DNA from: Helicobacter burdigaliensis
Lineage (GTDB): Bacteria > Campylobacterota > Campylobacteria > Campylobacterales > Helicobacteraceae
DNA: 64,000 bases
Direction: 5' to 3'
Assembly (NCBI RefSeq): GCF_003670295.1
Contig: NZ_QXJG01000002.1
Location: forward strand, 117,104 to 181,103
This document shows, piece after piece, positions 8,625 through 17,425 of this stretch. The position numbers and the translations under genes were made by a program. The first letter of the stretch is position 1; each line of letters begins with the position of its first letter. A model generated the notes under the pieces. It was given only the letters and a program-made list of their open reading frames with translations, was not told where the DNA came from and made no database searches.

Positions 8625-8836
8625 TAATTATAAAGGCAAATTCCTTAGACTACTACGAGGTTTGATAGCCTCTTGCAATGATAGTAGTGTATCTTTGGTT
8701 AATCTATAAGACTGCTCGTAGTGTTTTGCTGTTTGGATAGAGGCAAGGGTAACTTTAGGTTGTCGCATAGGACAACTATTTCCTAGCAAGAAAGTAAATA
8801 AGTTACAAACAAAACTATTTGCCAATCATTTACTTT

Positions 8837-8878
8837 TTGACTTAAATCAAGGAAATTATTTTTTAAAAATCATACAAT
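8837..8878 (+). promoter_or_regulatory. Candidate nrfHA promoter with FNR/CRP-type site
   Basis: The sequence TTGAC-TTAA-ATCAA at 8837-8850 differs from the FNR consensus TTGAT-N4-ATCAA at one base. A TACAAT -10 box lies at 8873-8878. If transcription starts near 8885, the dyad centre is at -41.5, the standard position of an activator that contacts RNA polymerase. An oxygen- or nitrite-responsive CRP/FNR family activator is inferred; no such gene is in the window. Confidence 0.55.
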
Positions 8879-8928
8879 CACACTATTGAATCTTAAAAGG
8901 ATTCAAAAAAATTGACAAGGAGCACAAA

Positions 8929-9438
8929 TTGGAAGGTGGAGAAGCTAAAAAATCGCTTTCATTTTTGGCAATACTTTTGATTGTTTTGTGTGTGATTGTT
9001 GTTATTTTTGGATTATATACTTTTTATAATGCTAAAGGAATGTCTTATTTTAGCAATGATAGTGAAGCATGTAATAACTGCCACATTATGAATGAAGTAT
9101 ATAATGATTACCAAAGAGGTTCGCACTCACAAAAAATCGCAGGAAAGCCAAGAGCGACTTGTAATGATTGCCACTTGCCCCATGAGTTTGTGGAGAAATG
9201 GGTTGCAAAAGCACAAAGTGGGCTAGGACATGCTTATGCTTTTACATTTAAGCTAGATGTTTTGCCAACAAACTTAAGTGCAACACCAAAATCTAAAGAT
9301 ATGGTGCAAAATAATTGTGTGCGTTGCCATAGCGATATGGTAAGCAATGTAGTAAATCCTACACTAGATCCCCATAATAATAGTGCATTAAAATGCGTTT
9401 CATGCCATGCGGGTGTAGGACATAAAAGAGGATTTTAA
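8929..9438 (+). CDS. nrfH: Cytochrome c nitrite reductase small subunit NrfH
   Basis: A NapC/NirT-type membrane-anchored tetrahaem cytochrome that passes electrons from menaquinol to NrfA. One N-terminal membrane helix (about 10-33) is followed by four CXXCH haem motifs at 48-52, 78-82, 130-134 and 156-160, in a total of 169 residues, normal for NrfH. The start is TTG 8929, chosen because AAGGAG lies at 8917-8922 with correct spacing and no ATG fits. nrfA follows after 15 bases with its own AGGAGG site, so they form an operon. Confidence 0.95.
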   Translation: MEGGEAKKSLSFLAILLIVLCVIVVIFGLYTFYNAKGMSYFSNDSEACNNCHIMNEVYNDYQRGSHSQKIAGKPRATCNDCHLPHEFVEKWVAKAQSGLGHAYAFTFKLDVLPTNLSATPKSKDMVQNNCVRCHSDMVSNVVNPTLDPHNNSALKCVSCHAGVGHKRGF

Positions 9439-9453
9439 TTTTAGGAGGTAAAA

Positions 9454-11298
9454 ATGCAAAAGAAATCGCCATTATTATTGGGTTTGATTGTTATTGCGGT
9501 GGTTGTTTTGGCTGCTTTGTTTTGGTTAAATAAAGATATTACTCAAAAACAACAAGAAGGAGTAGGAGGTTTAGCTAAAAAAGGCTTTGAAGTGATGAGT
9601 GATGATAATCCAACTTTTACAGCTTGGGGAAAAAATTTTCCAGATTATTTAGATATGTATCTAACTGTTGAAACACAAAAGCCTATCCCAACAGAATTTG
9701 GAGGGAATTTAGCTTATTCAAAGCTTATTCGTTATCCCCAACTTACAATTCTTTGGGCGGGTTATCCTTTTAGCTTAGATGCTAATGAAGAAAGAGGGCA
9801 TTTTTTCATTCAAGCAGATCAAATGGATACTGCAAGAAATAACAAAGATTTCTTAAATGCTCATGGATTTGCAGCATTTAATGGACAACCAACAGCTTGT
9901 ATGAATTGTCATAGTGGTTGGACTCCTTGGCTTTTAAAAAATATAGCTAAAGGTGAAGATGAAAGAGAAAAATGGATTTCTTTTAATTCAACACAATATT
10001 GGACAATGATTAAAAATGTCCCTGAAGTAGAAGGGGTGAAAGATCATACCGGTTTGCATGGTGGGACAAGAATGGGTGTAACTTGTGCAGATTGCCATAA
10101 TCCAAACGATATGCAATTAAGAGTTACAAGACAAGCTGCAATTAATGCGTTAGTAAATTTTAGAGGTTATGAGAAAGATTCAGTTACAGGTGTAAAAGCA
10201 AGTCGTGAAGAGATGAGGACGCTAGTATGTTCTCAATGCCATGTGGAGTATTACTTTAAACCAACAGGAACTAAGGTTAAGGTTATGGGTGAATCTATTG
10301 CAAATGATGCAAGTCAAAAATGGTGGAATGGCACTCAAAAAACTTATGATCAAATTGATGTTTGGAGAAATGGTAATGAGCCAACAGAGATTGAAGTAAA
10401 TGGTGTAGAGCTAGTTTTCCCTTGGGGTGAATGGAAAAAAGGAATGCCATTTAGAATTGAAATGTTTGATGAGTATTATGAAAAAGTTAGAGATGTATTC
10501 CCGCAAGATTGGGAGCATAAAATCACAAAAGCTCCTATGTTAAAGATTCAACACCCAGAATCAGAGCTTTATAGTGGTGGTGTGCATGCTGCAAATGGTG
10601 TAAGTTGTGCGGATTGTCATATGCCCTATGTAAGAAAGGGTGCTAAAAAGGTAACACAGCATAATATTACCTCTCCACTTCAAGATATTAATGGAGCTTG
10701 TAAGTCATGCCATACTCAAAGTGAAGAGCAGTTAAAAAAGCAAATTTTGGATATTCAACACTCTATTGCATATGATTTAAGAAGTGTAGAGTATGCAACT
10801 GTGAGCTTGATTGAAGATATTAAAGTAATGCGAGGTAAATTAGGAGCATTAGAAAGCTATCAAAGCAATGGCAAACCTGATGATAAAAAGATTTCAGTTG
10901 CCTTAAAAGAAGTGTTAGAACTTCATAGAAAAGGACAAATGAGAGGCGATTTCATCGGTGCTGAAAATTCAACAGGTTTCCATAATCCTAGAGAAGCTTC
11001 AAGAATGTTATTGCAAGCTATGGATATGGCAAGACTAGCTCAAGCAAAATTAGTAGAGATTGCTAATGCTAATGGTATTAAAGACTTTAAAGTTTCTAAT
11101 TTAGGATTTGAAGATATTCAAAAGTTAAATCCAGGAGAAATTAAGTATAAAGTGGATTTAAATGGTAAAAAAGCAGGAGATCGCTACTATGAGCATGAAG
11201 AAGTGAATGGCTCTGCTCCAAAAGAGTTATTAGAAATGGATAAAAATAACAAGCCTTATAATTACAAGGCATTAGATTCTAAGACTTCTTCTTATTAA
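9454..11298 (+). CDS. nrfA: Pentahaem cytochrome c nitrite reductase NrfA
   Basis: The periplasmic enzyme reduces nitrite to ammonium with six electrons. An N-terminal hydrophobic signal/anchor spans about 6-24. Five CXXCH motifs are at 149-153 (CMNCH), 211-215, 259-263, 385-389 and 416-420. In most NrfA proteins the first, catalytic haem is bound by CXXCK; here it is CMNCH and no CXXCK occurs anywhere, a variant I recall from Campylobacter jejuni. At 614 residues it is longer than E. coli NrfA (about 480). Start ATG 9454 follows AGGAGGT. A terminator follows at 11311. Confidence 0.95.
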   Translation: MQKKSPLLLGLIVIAVVVLAALFWLNKDITQKQQEGVGGLAKKGFEVMSDDNPTFTAWGKNFPDYLDMYLTVETQKPIPTEFGGNLAYSKLIRYPQLTILWAGYPFSLDANEERGHFFIQADQMDTARNNKDFLNAHGFAAFNGQPTACMNCHSGWTPWLLKNIAKGEDEREKWISFNSTQYWTMIKNVPEVEGVKDHTGLHGGTRMGVTCADCHNPNDMQLRVTRQAAINALVNFRGYEKDSVTGVKASREEMRTLVCSQCHVEYYFKPTGTKVKVMGESIANDASQKWWNGTQKTYDQIDVWRNGNEPTEIEVNGVELVFPWGEWKKGMPFRIEMFDEYYEKVRDVFPQDWEHKITKAPMLKIQHPESELYSGGVHAANGVSCADCHMPYVRKGAKKVTQHNITSPLQDINGACKSCHTQSEEQLKKQILDIQHSIAYDLRSVEYATVSLIEDIKVMRGKLGALESYQSNGKPDDKKISVALKEVLELHRKGQMRGDFIGAENSTGFHNPREASRMLLQAMDMARLAQAKLVEIANANGIKDFKVSNLGFEDIQKLNPGEIKYKVDLNGKKAGDRYYEHEEVNGSAPKELLEMDKNNKPYNYKALDSKTSSY

Positions 11299-11310
11299 TC
11301 TACTTAGATT

Positions 11311-11337
11311 AAAAGCCCAAATTTTTTTGGGTTTTTA
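11311..11337 (+). terminator. Rho-independent terminator after nrfA
   Basis: A hairpin with CCCAAA 11316-11321 pairing TTTGGG 11326-11331, loop TTTT, extended by A-T pairs and followed by a T run. It lies 13 bases after the nrfA stop and should end the nrfHA transcript. Confidence 0.8.
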
Positions 11338-11465
11338 ATTAAAAACTTCTATAAAACATAGATTTTATGTTTCTTTTTGTATAATCTTTTATTCTATTTG
11401 TCAAAAATTAAAGTTTTTTTTACAAAAAATACAATACGCTTGTAGGAAAAATAAAAAGGCTAATA

Positions 11466-12266
11466 ATGTGGGTTTCAAAAACTTATAATCATAAAATCCA
11501 ACAAGAATATTCTATCAAGAATAAAATATGTGATATAAAGGGCGTAGAGCATCATTTAGAGATTTTTTTAAGCGATGTTTTTTCACAGATTGCTAAAATT
11601 GATGATAGATTGTATTTGCAAAGTTTTTTAAAAGCTCAAAGTGAGTTTTTAGCACATATTGGAGTTTGCTCTTATAAAGAAACTCCTAAGCGTGTTTTGG
11701 TAGCAGGAAGTTTTAATTTAGAGCTTGCTTATGAGCTTTTAAAATATGATTTCTTAGAGACTGATTTTTTGCAGTTTGATTTAAAGGTTTTAGAATCTTT
11801 AGTGGGGTTTTTCCCGCACTTTAAAGAAGTAATGGAACACAAAAGATTCCACCATATCCCCCAAACAAATAAGGAATTTTTAGCCCAAAATGAAGAAAGG
11901 GCGCAAGAATACGATATTATTTTTGACTTTACTTTTAGGGGCGAATTTCAAAATATCTTAGCACAAGATGGGATAATGATTGCGGAGCTTCCGCATTTAT
12001 TGCTAGATTTAGAGGGGGCTAAGCAAAAAATTTTAGATTTTAAAGAAAGCTTTAGGGTAAAAATGCCTTTTGTAATGCCCTTAAGTCAAGATTTTGATAA
12101 TTGTTATTTATTAGCTTCTAAAAAATACCACCCAACAGCAGATATTGCATTGCAAAGAGCGGATATGCTAGAGGATTTAGAGTTTTATCAGCCACTTTTG
12201 CATCAAAGTGCATTTGTGCTACCAAAGGGTATTAAAAATGCTTTAAATGGGATTGTAAAAAATTGA
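11466..12266 (+). CDS. speE: Spermidine synthase-like protein
   Basis: A 266-residue SpeE homologue of the divergent Helicobacter type. The core retains the Rossmann start (VLVAGSFNLELAYELLKYD near 78-96), where classical enzymes have a GGGDG-like loop, and the FFPHF segment near 120. The enzyme would transfer aminopropyl groups to putrescine; since the canonical glycine loop is altered, activity is inferred. speA (arginine decarboxylase) is also in the window at 27864. A TATAAT box at 11380-11385 may be its promoter. coaE overlaps its stop by 4 bases. Confidence 0.8.
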   Translation: MWVSKTYNHKIQQEYSIKNKICDIKGVEHHLEIFLSDVFSQIAKIDDRLYLQSFLKAQSEFLAHIGVCSYKETPKRVLVAGSFNLELAYELLKYDFLETDFLQFDLKVLESLVGFFPHFKEVMEHKRFHHIPQTNKEFLAQNEERAQEYDIIFDFTFRGEFQNILAQDGIMIAELPHLLLDLEGAKQKILDFKESFRVKMPFVMPLSQDFDNCYLLASKKYHPTADIALQRADMLEDLEFYQPLLHQSAFVLPKGIKNALNGIVKN

Positions 12267-12862
12267 ATCTAAAATATGCAATAGCACTTAGTGGAGGCAT
12301 AGGAAGTGGTAAAAGCACGAGTGCTTCCCTTTTAAAACTTTATGGCTATAAGGTGATTTGTGCAGACACAATCGCACATAAAGTTTTGCAAGATTGTAAA
12401 AAAGAAGTAATAGAAGAATTTGGTGAAGAAATTTTAGAGAATGAGAAAATAAATAGAAAAAAGTTAGGCAAGATTGTTTTTAGCAATAAGGATAAAAAGC
12501 AAAAACTAGAGGCTTTGTTGCACCCTAAGATTAAAGAAGAAATTTTAAAACTTGCTAGATTAGAAGAAGAGAAGAAGATTTTTTATTTTATTGACATTCC
12601 TTTGTTTTTTGAAACTAAAAATTATGCGATTAAAGAAAGTTTATTGATTTATGCTCCACAAAATTTACAAATAGAGCGGATAATGTCGCGTGATGGCTGC
12701 ACTAAAGAGGAGGCATTAAAGAAGATTTCTAGTCAAATATCTATGGACGAGAAGAAAAAAATGTCAAGTTATGTGATAGAAAATGTGGGTGATTTAGAGG
12801 ATTTGCAAAGGCAAATTGAAAATTATTTAAAAAATTATTTGCCAAATTTAAAAATTTATTGA
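12263..12862 (+). CDS. coaE: Dephospho-CoA kinase
   Basis: The 199-residue enzyme catalyses the last step of coenzyme A synthesis, phosphorylating the 3'-hydroxyl of dephospho-CoA. The P-loop GGIGSGKS is at about 11-18, followed by the family's CADTIAHKVL segment and the DIPLFFE lid region. Its start is TTG 12263, which overlaps the speE stop (TTGA), giving translational coupling; no ATG gives the complete P-loop. The speE-coaE order matches H. pylori. Confidence 0.94.
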   Translation: MNLKYAIALSGGIGSGKSTSASLLKLYGYKVICADTIAHKVLQDCKKEVIEEFGEEILENEKINRKKLGKIVFSNKDKKQKLEALLHPKIKEEILKLARLEEEKKIFYFIDIPLFFETKNYAIKESLLIYAPQNLQIERIMSRDGCTKEEALKKISSQISMDEKKKMSSYVIENVGDLEDLQRQIENYLKNYLPNLKIY

Positions 12863-12907
12863 AAAATTAAGAAACATTTAGGTAAAATGCCAAGCTTAAA
12901 ACAAAAT

Positions 12908-12983
12908 GGGGTGTTAGCTCAGCTGGGAGAGCGCAACGCTGGCAGCGTTGAGGTCAGGAGTTCGATCCTCCTACACTCCACCA
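12908..12983 (+). tRNA. tRNA-Ala (anticodon GGC)
   Basis: A full cloverleaf: acceptor GGGGTGT 12908-12914 with ACACTCC 12973-12979, D-arm GCTC/GAGC, anticodon stem CAACG/CGTTG around loop CTGGCAG, T-arm AGGAG/CTCCT around TTCGATC, discriminator A, and an encoded CCA at 12981-12983. The anticodon GGC reads GCC and GCU alanine codons. Confidence 0.96.
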
Positions 12984-13003
12984 GCTTACTTTTTACCCTT
13001 TGT

Positions 13004-13080
13004 GCGTCCGTAGCTCAGCTGGATAGAGCAACAGGTTGCGGTCCTGTAGGTCGGGGATTCGAATTCCTCCGGGCGTACCA
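13004..13080 (+). tRNA. tRNA-Arg (anticodon GCG)
   Basis: Cloverleaf with acceptor GCGTCCG 13004-13010 pairing CGGGCGT (two G-U pairs), D-arm GCTC/GAGC, anticodon stem ACAGG/CCTGT around loop TTGCGGT, T-arm GGGGA/TCCTC around TTCGAAT, discriminator A and encoded CCA. The anticodon is read as GCG; most bacteria decode CGN arginine codons with ACG edited to ICG. It lies 20 bases after the tRNA-Ala gene, probably in one transcript. Confidence 0.93.
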
Positions 13081-13225
13081 TACTTTTATTTTATTCTACA
13101 TTTAAATTTTTTAACAGCAGAACACAAATAGCAATAAACTAATGATTGAAAAATTTTATACTTATATTTTTTTTAAGAGATATTAAGATAAAATCCTTAG
13201 CTTATATTATTTTTAGGTTGAGAGA

Positions 13226-14533
13226 ATGAAACAGATTCGAGCTTATTTTAGTGGTTGGCTTTTGGTGTTGCTTTTAGCGTTAAGTGTGCAAGCTTATGCA
13301 GAGGTAAAAAATACAGAAAATTCTAGATTAGATGCTTATAACAAGCTAAGAAAAGTGATTGGAACGATTGAGAATTACTATGTAGATGAGCTTACGCTAA
13401 ATGAAATAGTAGATAAGGCGATTGATGGGCTTTTGACTAATCTTGATGCGCATTCTGCGTATTTAGATGAAAAGAAATTTGAAGAGCTAAAAATTCAAAC
13501 AAATGGGGAATTTGGTGGTATTGGGATTACTATTGCGTTAAAAGATGGTGGAATCACTATCATAGCGCCTGTTGAGGGTAGTCCTGGTGATAAAGCAGGG
13601 TTAAAAAGTGGAGATATTATTTTAAAAATCAACGATGAAAGCACGCTTAGCATGAGCTTAGATGATGCAGTGAATAAAATGCGTGGCAAGCCTAAAACAA
13701 AAGTGCAACTCACTATCGTAAGAAAAAATACTCCTAAACCTTTAGTATTTGATATTATAAGGGATAATATTAAAGTGGAATCTGTTTATGCAAAAGAGAT
13801 TGAAGGGACAGATTATGCTTATGTTAGGGTAACTTCTTTTGATAAAAATGTGAGTAAAAGAGTATTAGAAGAACTAAAAAAGATTAAAAATCTTAAAGGT
13901 ATTGTTCTTGATTTAAGAAATAATCCAGGTGGTTTATTAAATCAAGCTGTGGAACTTAGTGATATTTTCTTAAAAGAGGGTGTGATTGTTTCACAAAAAG
14001 GAAGAGTAGAGGATGAAAATGTCGTCTATAAAGCTAAAGCAAAAACTCCTTATGCGGATGTGCCTTTAGTGGTTTTGATTAACAATGGAAGTGCAAGTGC
14101 AAGTGAGATTGTTGCAGGAGCATTGCAAGATAATAAAAGGGCGATTTTAGTAGGAGAAACGACTTTTGGTAAAGGAAGCGTTCAAGTTGTATTGCCTACT
14201 GAGAAAAAAGAGGCGATTAGATTAACGATTGCAAGATATTATTTGCCAAGTGGAAGAACGATTCAAGCAGTAGGTGTAACTCCAGATATTGAAGTGCAAC
14301 CAGGTGCTGTGCCTAATGAAGATAATCTTTTTACTTTAAAAGAATCAGACCTTAAAAAACATTTAGAAGGTGAGCTAGAAAAAATCACAAAAGACAAGCC
14401 TAAAAAAGAGCAAACCGACAAGAATCAAATTATAAAAGCACAAATTATGAATGATATCCAACTAAAAAGTGCTATTGATGTAGTAAAAACTTTATCATTA
14501 ATTAATTCTAAAGGAGCAAAAGATGCAAATTAA
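13226..14533 (+). CDS. ctpA: Carboxy-terminal processing protease (S41 family)
   Basis: The 435-residue periplasmic serine protease has a signal peptide (about 1-26), a PDZ domain (about 95-180, with GGIGI and the [13 protein letters not shown] core) and the S41 catalytic domain with the nucleophile serine in [10 protein letters not shown] and the lysine in TTFGKGSVQ, forming a Ser-Lys dyad. The C-terminal tail is lysine-rich. It processes or degrades envelope proteins from their C-terminus. The gene overlaps purC by 11 bases, as in the C. jejuni ctpA-purC-purS-purQ block. Confidence 0.94.
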   Translation: MKQIRAYFSGWLLVLLLALSVQAYAEVKNTENSRLDAYNKLRKVIGTIENYYVDELTLNEIVDKAIDGLLTNLDAHSAYLDEKKFEELKIQTNGEFGGIGITIALKDGGITIIAPVEGSPGDKAGLKSGDIILKINDESTLSMSLDDAVNKMRGKPKTKVQLTIVRKNTPKPLVFDIIRDNIKVESVYAKEIEGTDYAYVRVTSFDKNVSKRVLEELKKIKNLKGIVLDLRNNPGGLLNQAVELSDIFLKEGVIVSQKGRVEDENVVYKAKAKTPYADVPLVVLINNGSASASEIVAGALQDNKRAILVGETTFGKGSVQVVLPTEKKEAIRLTIARYYLPSGRTIQAVGVTPDIEVQPGAVPNEDNLFTLKESDLKKHLEGELEKITKDKPKKEQTDKNQIIKAQIMNDIQLKSAIDVVKTLSLINSKGAKDAN

Positions 14534-15233
14534 AGAAATGATGTATGAAGGAAAAGGAAAGAAACTTTTTTTAACAGAAGATGAAAATTTAGTCGTTTCA
14601 CAATTTAAAGATGATTTAACAGCATTTAATGCAGAAAAAAAGGGAAGCGAACAGGGCAAAGGGATTTTAAATTGCAAAATTTCTTCAGAAATTTTCAAAC
14701 TTTTAGAAAAAAATGGCATTAAAACGCATTATGTAGAAACATTAAGCGATGATCAAATGCTTTGTAAAAAAGTAAAAATCATTCCTATTGAAGTGGTAGT
14801 GAGAAATGTAGCAACAGGATCTTTGTCTAAAAGATTAGGTATTAAAGAAGGGAGTATTTTGCCCTTTACTTTGGTGGAATTTTACTATAAAGATGACGCA
14901 CTAGGAGATCCTTTAATTAATGATGAGCATGCTTTGATTTTGGGTTGTGCAAAATCCATAGAAGTTTTAGATAAATTAAGAGAGAATGGAAGAGCTGTTA
15001 ATGAGGTTTTAAGAAAGTTTTTTGATGAAAAAAACTTGATTTTAGTAGATTTTAAATTGGAATTTGGAATAGATAGCAAGGGAGAAATATTGCTAGCAGA
15101 TGAGATTACTCCTGATAGTTGCAGATTTTGGGATAAAGACACTAAAGAAAAGCTAGATAAAGATAGATTTAGACAAGATTTAGGCAATGTCAAAATGGCT
15201 TATGAAGAAATTTTAAAAAGAATTTTAAATTAG
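14523..15233 (+). CDS. purC: SAICAR synthase
   Basis: The 236-residue enzyme (phosphoribosylaminoimidazole-succinocarboxamide synthase) joins aspartate to CAIR in de novo purine synthesis. Signatures are YEGKGKK at the start, the FNAEKKGS loop, [10 protein letters not shown] near 91-100 and [14 protein letters not shown] near 186-199. Length is normal. Start ATG 14523 follows AAAGGAG inside the end of ctpA. H. pylori lacks this pathway, so its presence excludes that species. Confidence 0.96.
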   Translation: MQIKEMMYEGKGKKLFLTEDENLVVSQFKDDLTAFNAEKKGSEQGKGILNCKISSEIFKLLEKNGIKTHYVETLSDDQMLCKKVKIIPIEVVVRNVATGSLSKRLGIKEGSILPFTLVEFYYKDDALGDPLINDEHALILGCAKSIEVLDKLRENGRAVNEVLRKFFDEKNLILVDFKLEFGIDSKGEILLADEITPDSCRFWDKDTKEKLDKDRFRQDLGNVKMAYEEILKRILN

Positions 15234-15241
15234 GGAAGTGT

Positions 15242-15478
15242 ATGCAAGTAGAAGTGATAGTTAAATTAAAAAATGGAGTTTTAGATCCTCAAGGAAAGGC
15301 GATTTGCCATGCTTTGCACTCTTTGGGACATAAAAATATAGAAGAGGTGAGCGTAGGTAAAAGAATACTTTTAGAGGTTAAAGGACAAGATAAAGAAGCC
15401 ATTAAAAAAGAAGTAGAGCAAATGTGCCAGACATTGCTTGCAAATGTAGTAATTGAAGATTATGAGGTAAAACTATAA
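15242..15478 (+). CDS. purS: FGAM synthase subunit PurS
   Basis: The 78-residue protein is the small structural subunit of the three-part phosphoribosylformylglycinamidine synthase (PurL-PurQ-PurS). Recognisable are the start VEVIVKLKNGVLDPQGKAI and the GKRILLEV strand. It bridges the amidotransferase PurQ and the large subunit PurL; purL is not in this window. Between purC (8 bases) and purQ (2 bases). Confidence 0.94.
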   Translation: MQVEVIVKLKNGVLDPQGKAICHALHSLGHKNIEEVSVGKRILLEVKGQDKEAIKKEVEQMCQTLLANVVIEDYEVKL

Positions 15479-15480
15479 AA

Positions 15481-16140
15481 ATGAGTGTTGCGATTTTACA
15501 ATTTTTGGGAACTAATTGTGAGTATGATATGGAGTATGCTTTTAAGCTTTTGGGAGCACAAACACAGATTGTATGGCATAAAGAAGAAGAGTTGCCTAAA
15601 AATACAAAGCTTGTTGTAATACCGGGTGGCTTTAGCTATGGGGATTATTTGCGAAGTGGGGCTATTGCGCGTTTTTCTCTCATTATGAAGGCGGTGGCTG
15701 ATTTTGCAAAAAATGGAGGCTATGTGCTTGGAATCTGCAATGGCTTTCAGATACTTTTAGAGAGTGGTTTATTGCCTGGAGCGATGAAGAGAAATGAAAA
15801 TTTACATTTTATTTCTAAGCAACAAACCTTAAGAGTAATCAATAATCAAAATATTTTTTTAGAAAATTTTCAAGTAGGTGAAACAATAAAAATCCCAATC
15901 GCTCATGCAGAAGGGAATTATTTTATAGATGAAGAGGGCTTAAAAGAACTTAGAGAAAACAATCAGATTTTACTAGAATATGTGGAAAATCCAAATGGTT
16001 CTTTAAATAATATTGCAGGGATTTGCAATAAAACAAAAAATGTTTTTGGGCTTATGCCACATCCAGAACGCGCTATGGAAGAATTGATGGGCGGAAGTGA
16101 TGGCAGAAAAATGCTTGAAAGTTTTATGAAAGTTTTATAG
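15481..16140 (+). CDS. purQ: FGAM synthase glutaminase subunit PurQ
   Basis: Class I glutamine amidotransferase of 219 residues that supplies ammonia to PurL. The nucleophile is C86 in GICNGFQ; the His-Glu pair is in LMPHPER near 196. The GGFSYGDYLRSGAIA stretch near 49-63 is typical of PurQ. It starts at ATG 15481, 2 bases after purS. Confidence 0.96.
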   Translation: MSVAILQFLGTNCEYDMEYAFKLLGAQTQIVWHKEEELPKNTKLVVIPGGFSYGDYLRSGAIARFSLIMKAVADFAKNGGYVLGICNGFQILLESGLLPGAMKRNENLHFISKQQTLRVINNQNIFLENFQVGETIKIPIAHAEGNYFIDEEGLKELRENNQILLEYVENPNGSLNNIAGICNKTKNVFGLMPHPERAMEELMGGSDGRKMLESFMKVL

Positions 16141-16147
16141 AAATTTC

Positions 16148-17425
16148 ATGAAAATTGTTGTTTTATTTCTTACTCTTTTTGTTTTGATGTTTGCAGAGGA
16201 GACACAAATGTTTCCTCAAACTCCTATAAAAAATTATTCTCCCAGCCAAGAACAAATAAAAACTTTAGATAATGGCTTTCAAGAAGCAGAAATTTTGCCT
16301 AATGGTGAAAAAAATCATATGCCTCTTATAGAAGAAAAAGAGGGAGAGATAAAAGGAGAGTTTGGGGAGGATTTACTAAATCCTATAAAAAAAGATGTCG
16401 CTAAAGAAGAATTTGTTCCTAATCCTTTAATTAGTTCAAAACTTCTTTATGTGGATTTATTAAATTCTCCTAGTGCTGTTTTATATATTAATCAGATTGT
16501 GCCTTATGAAGTTAGAGTTATGGCATTTTCAAGCTATAATACAATAGCGGTGGATTTTAGCGAGGAAACTTCAGTAGAAGTTTTAAATAAAGAGCAAAAA
16601 TGGAGTATCCAAGGCGATGGGACTTTAGTAAATACTTACTATCTTAAAATCAAGCAGTTAAATTATAAATTCCCAGATATTAGCATTACTCTTAATACTA
16701 AAGAAGGAGAGGCTAAGGAGATTTTAAAAGGTGCAAGTGGAAAGGCGATTAATTTAGAAAAGGCTAATTTCTCTTCTGTAATTGCTAAAGAGCTTGTGAT
16801 TAAAGATACAAAAATTACTTCTTTTGATGAAAAAAATAATCTTGCAGTATTTCAGCTAAAAAGTCAAGTGGGGAATTTGTTGGATTTTAAACTAAAACAA
16901 TATAAGCAACAAGGGATTGAGAGTAAAAGTGGTGATATTGCAAATAGGGAAGTTTTTTATTATGTGATTGTGCCAAAAGAGCTAGAAGAGATTGCTTTTG
17001 AATATTTTAATACCGATAAGTCTTCTTATGTAGAGCTAAAAATGCCAAATCTTGCAGAGGATGATAAAGTAAGCACACAAAGTGATATTACACCAAAAAA
17101 TAATTATCAAATCTATCAAATTTTAGTGCTGATTGTGATTGCGTTATTATTTTTTGGGTTGTATTTTTATAAGAGAAAGTGGATTTTTATTGTTTTAGCT
17201 ATTTTGCCATTATTTGGAATACTTTATATTCTTTCTATTAGAACTTCAGCCACTTTAGTGCCTAACACGATTGTAAGGATTCAACCAACCTTTAATTCAA
17301 CGATTATTTTACAGACAGAAGAGGCATTAAAAGTGGAAGTAATTACACAAAAAAGAGGCTATTATAAAGTAGTCTTAGAAGATGGAAAAATAGGGTGGGT
17401 AAAAGAAAATGATGTCCAAAATTAG
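16148..17425 (+). CDS. Membrane protein with C-terminal SH3-like domain
   Basis: The 425-residue protein has an N-terminal signal peptide (about 1-16), a long proline- and glutamate-rich periplasmic part, two membrane segments near 322-338 and 344-362 and a last 55 residues that read as a bacterial SH3 domain (ending KIGWVKENDV). Such SH3 domains often bind cell wall. The position after purQ and before plsC is the same in C. jejuni, where the homologue is also uncharacterised. It overlaps plsC by 17 bases, so the two are probably co-translated. Function unknown. Confidence 0.75.
   Translation: MKIVVLFLTLFVLMFAEETQMFPQTPIKNYSPSQEQIKTLDNGFQEAEILPNGEKNHMPLIEEKEGEIKGEFGEDLLNPIKKDVAKEEFVPNPLISSKLLYVDLLNSPSAVLYINQIVPYEVRVMAFSSYNTIAVDFSEETSVEVLNKEQKWSIQGDGTLVNTYYLKIKQLNYKFPDISITLNTKEGEAKEILKGASGKAINLEKANFSSVIAKELVIKDTKITSFDEKNNLAVFQLKSQVGNLLDFKLKQYKQQGIESKSGDIANREVFYYVIVPKELEEIAFEYFNTDKSSYVELKMPNLAEDDKVSTQSDITPKNNYQIYQILVLIVIALLFFGLYFYKRKWIFIVLAILPLFGILYILSIRTSATLVPNTIVRIQPTFNSTIILQTEEALKVEVITQKRGYYKVVLEDGKIGWVKENDVQN

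Noticed and set aside
8628..8825. A 65-codon minus-strand frame in the repeat region
   Set aside because: No good ribosome site, no recognised family, and it sits beside repeat sequence; kept only as a note.
12887..13105. A 72-codon plus-strand reading frame
   Set aside because: It runs through both tRNA genes (Ala and Arg), so it is a shadow of tRNA sequence and not a protein gene.
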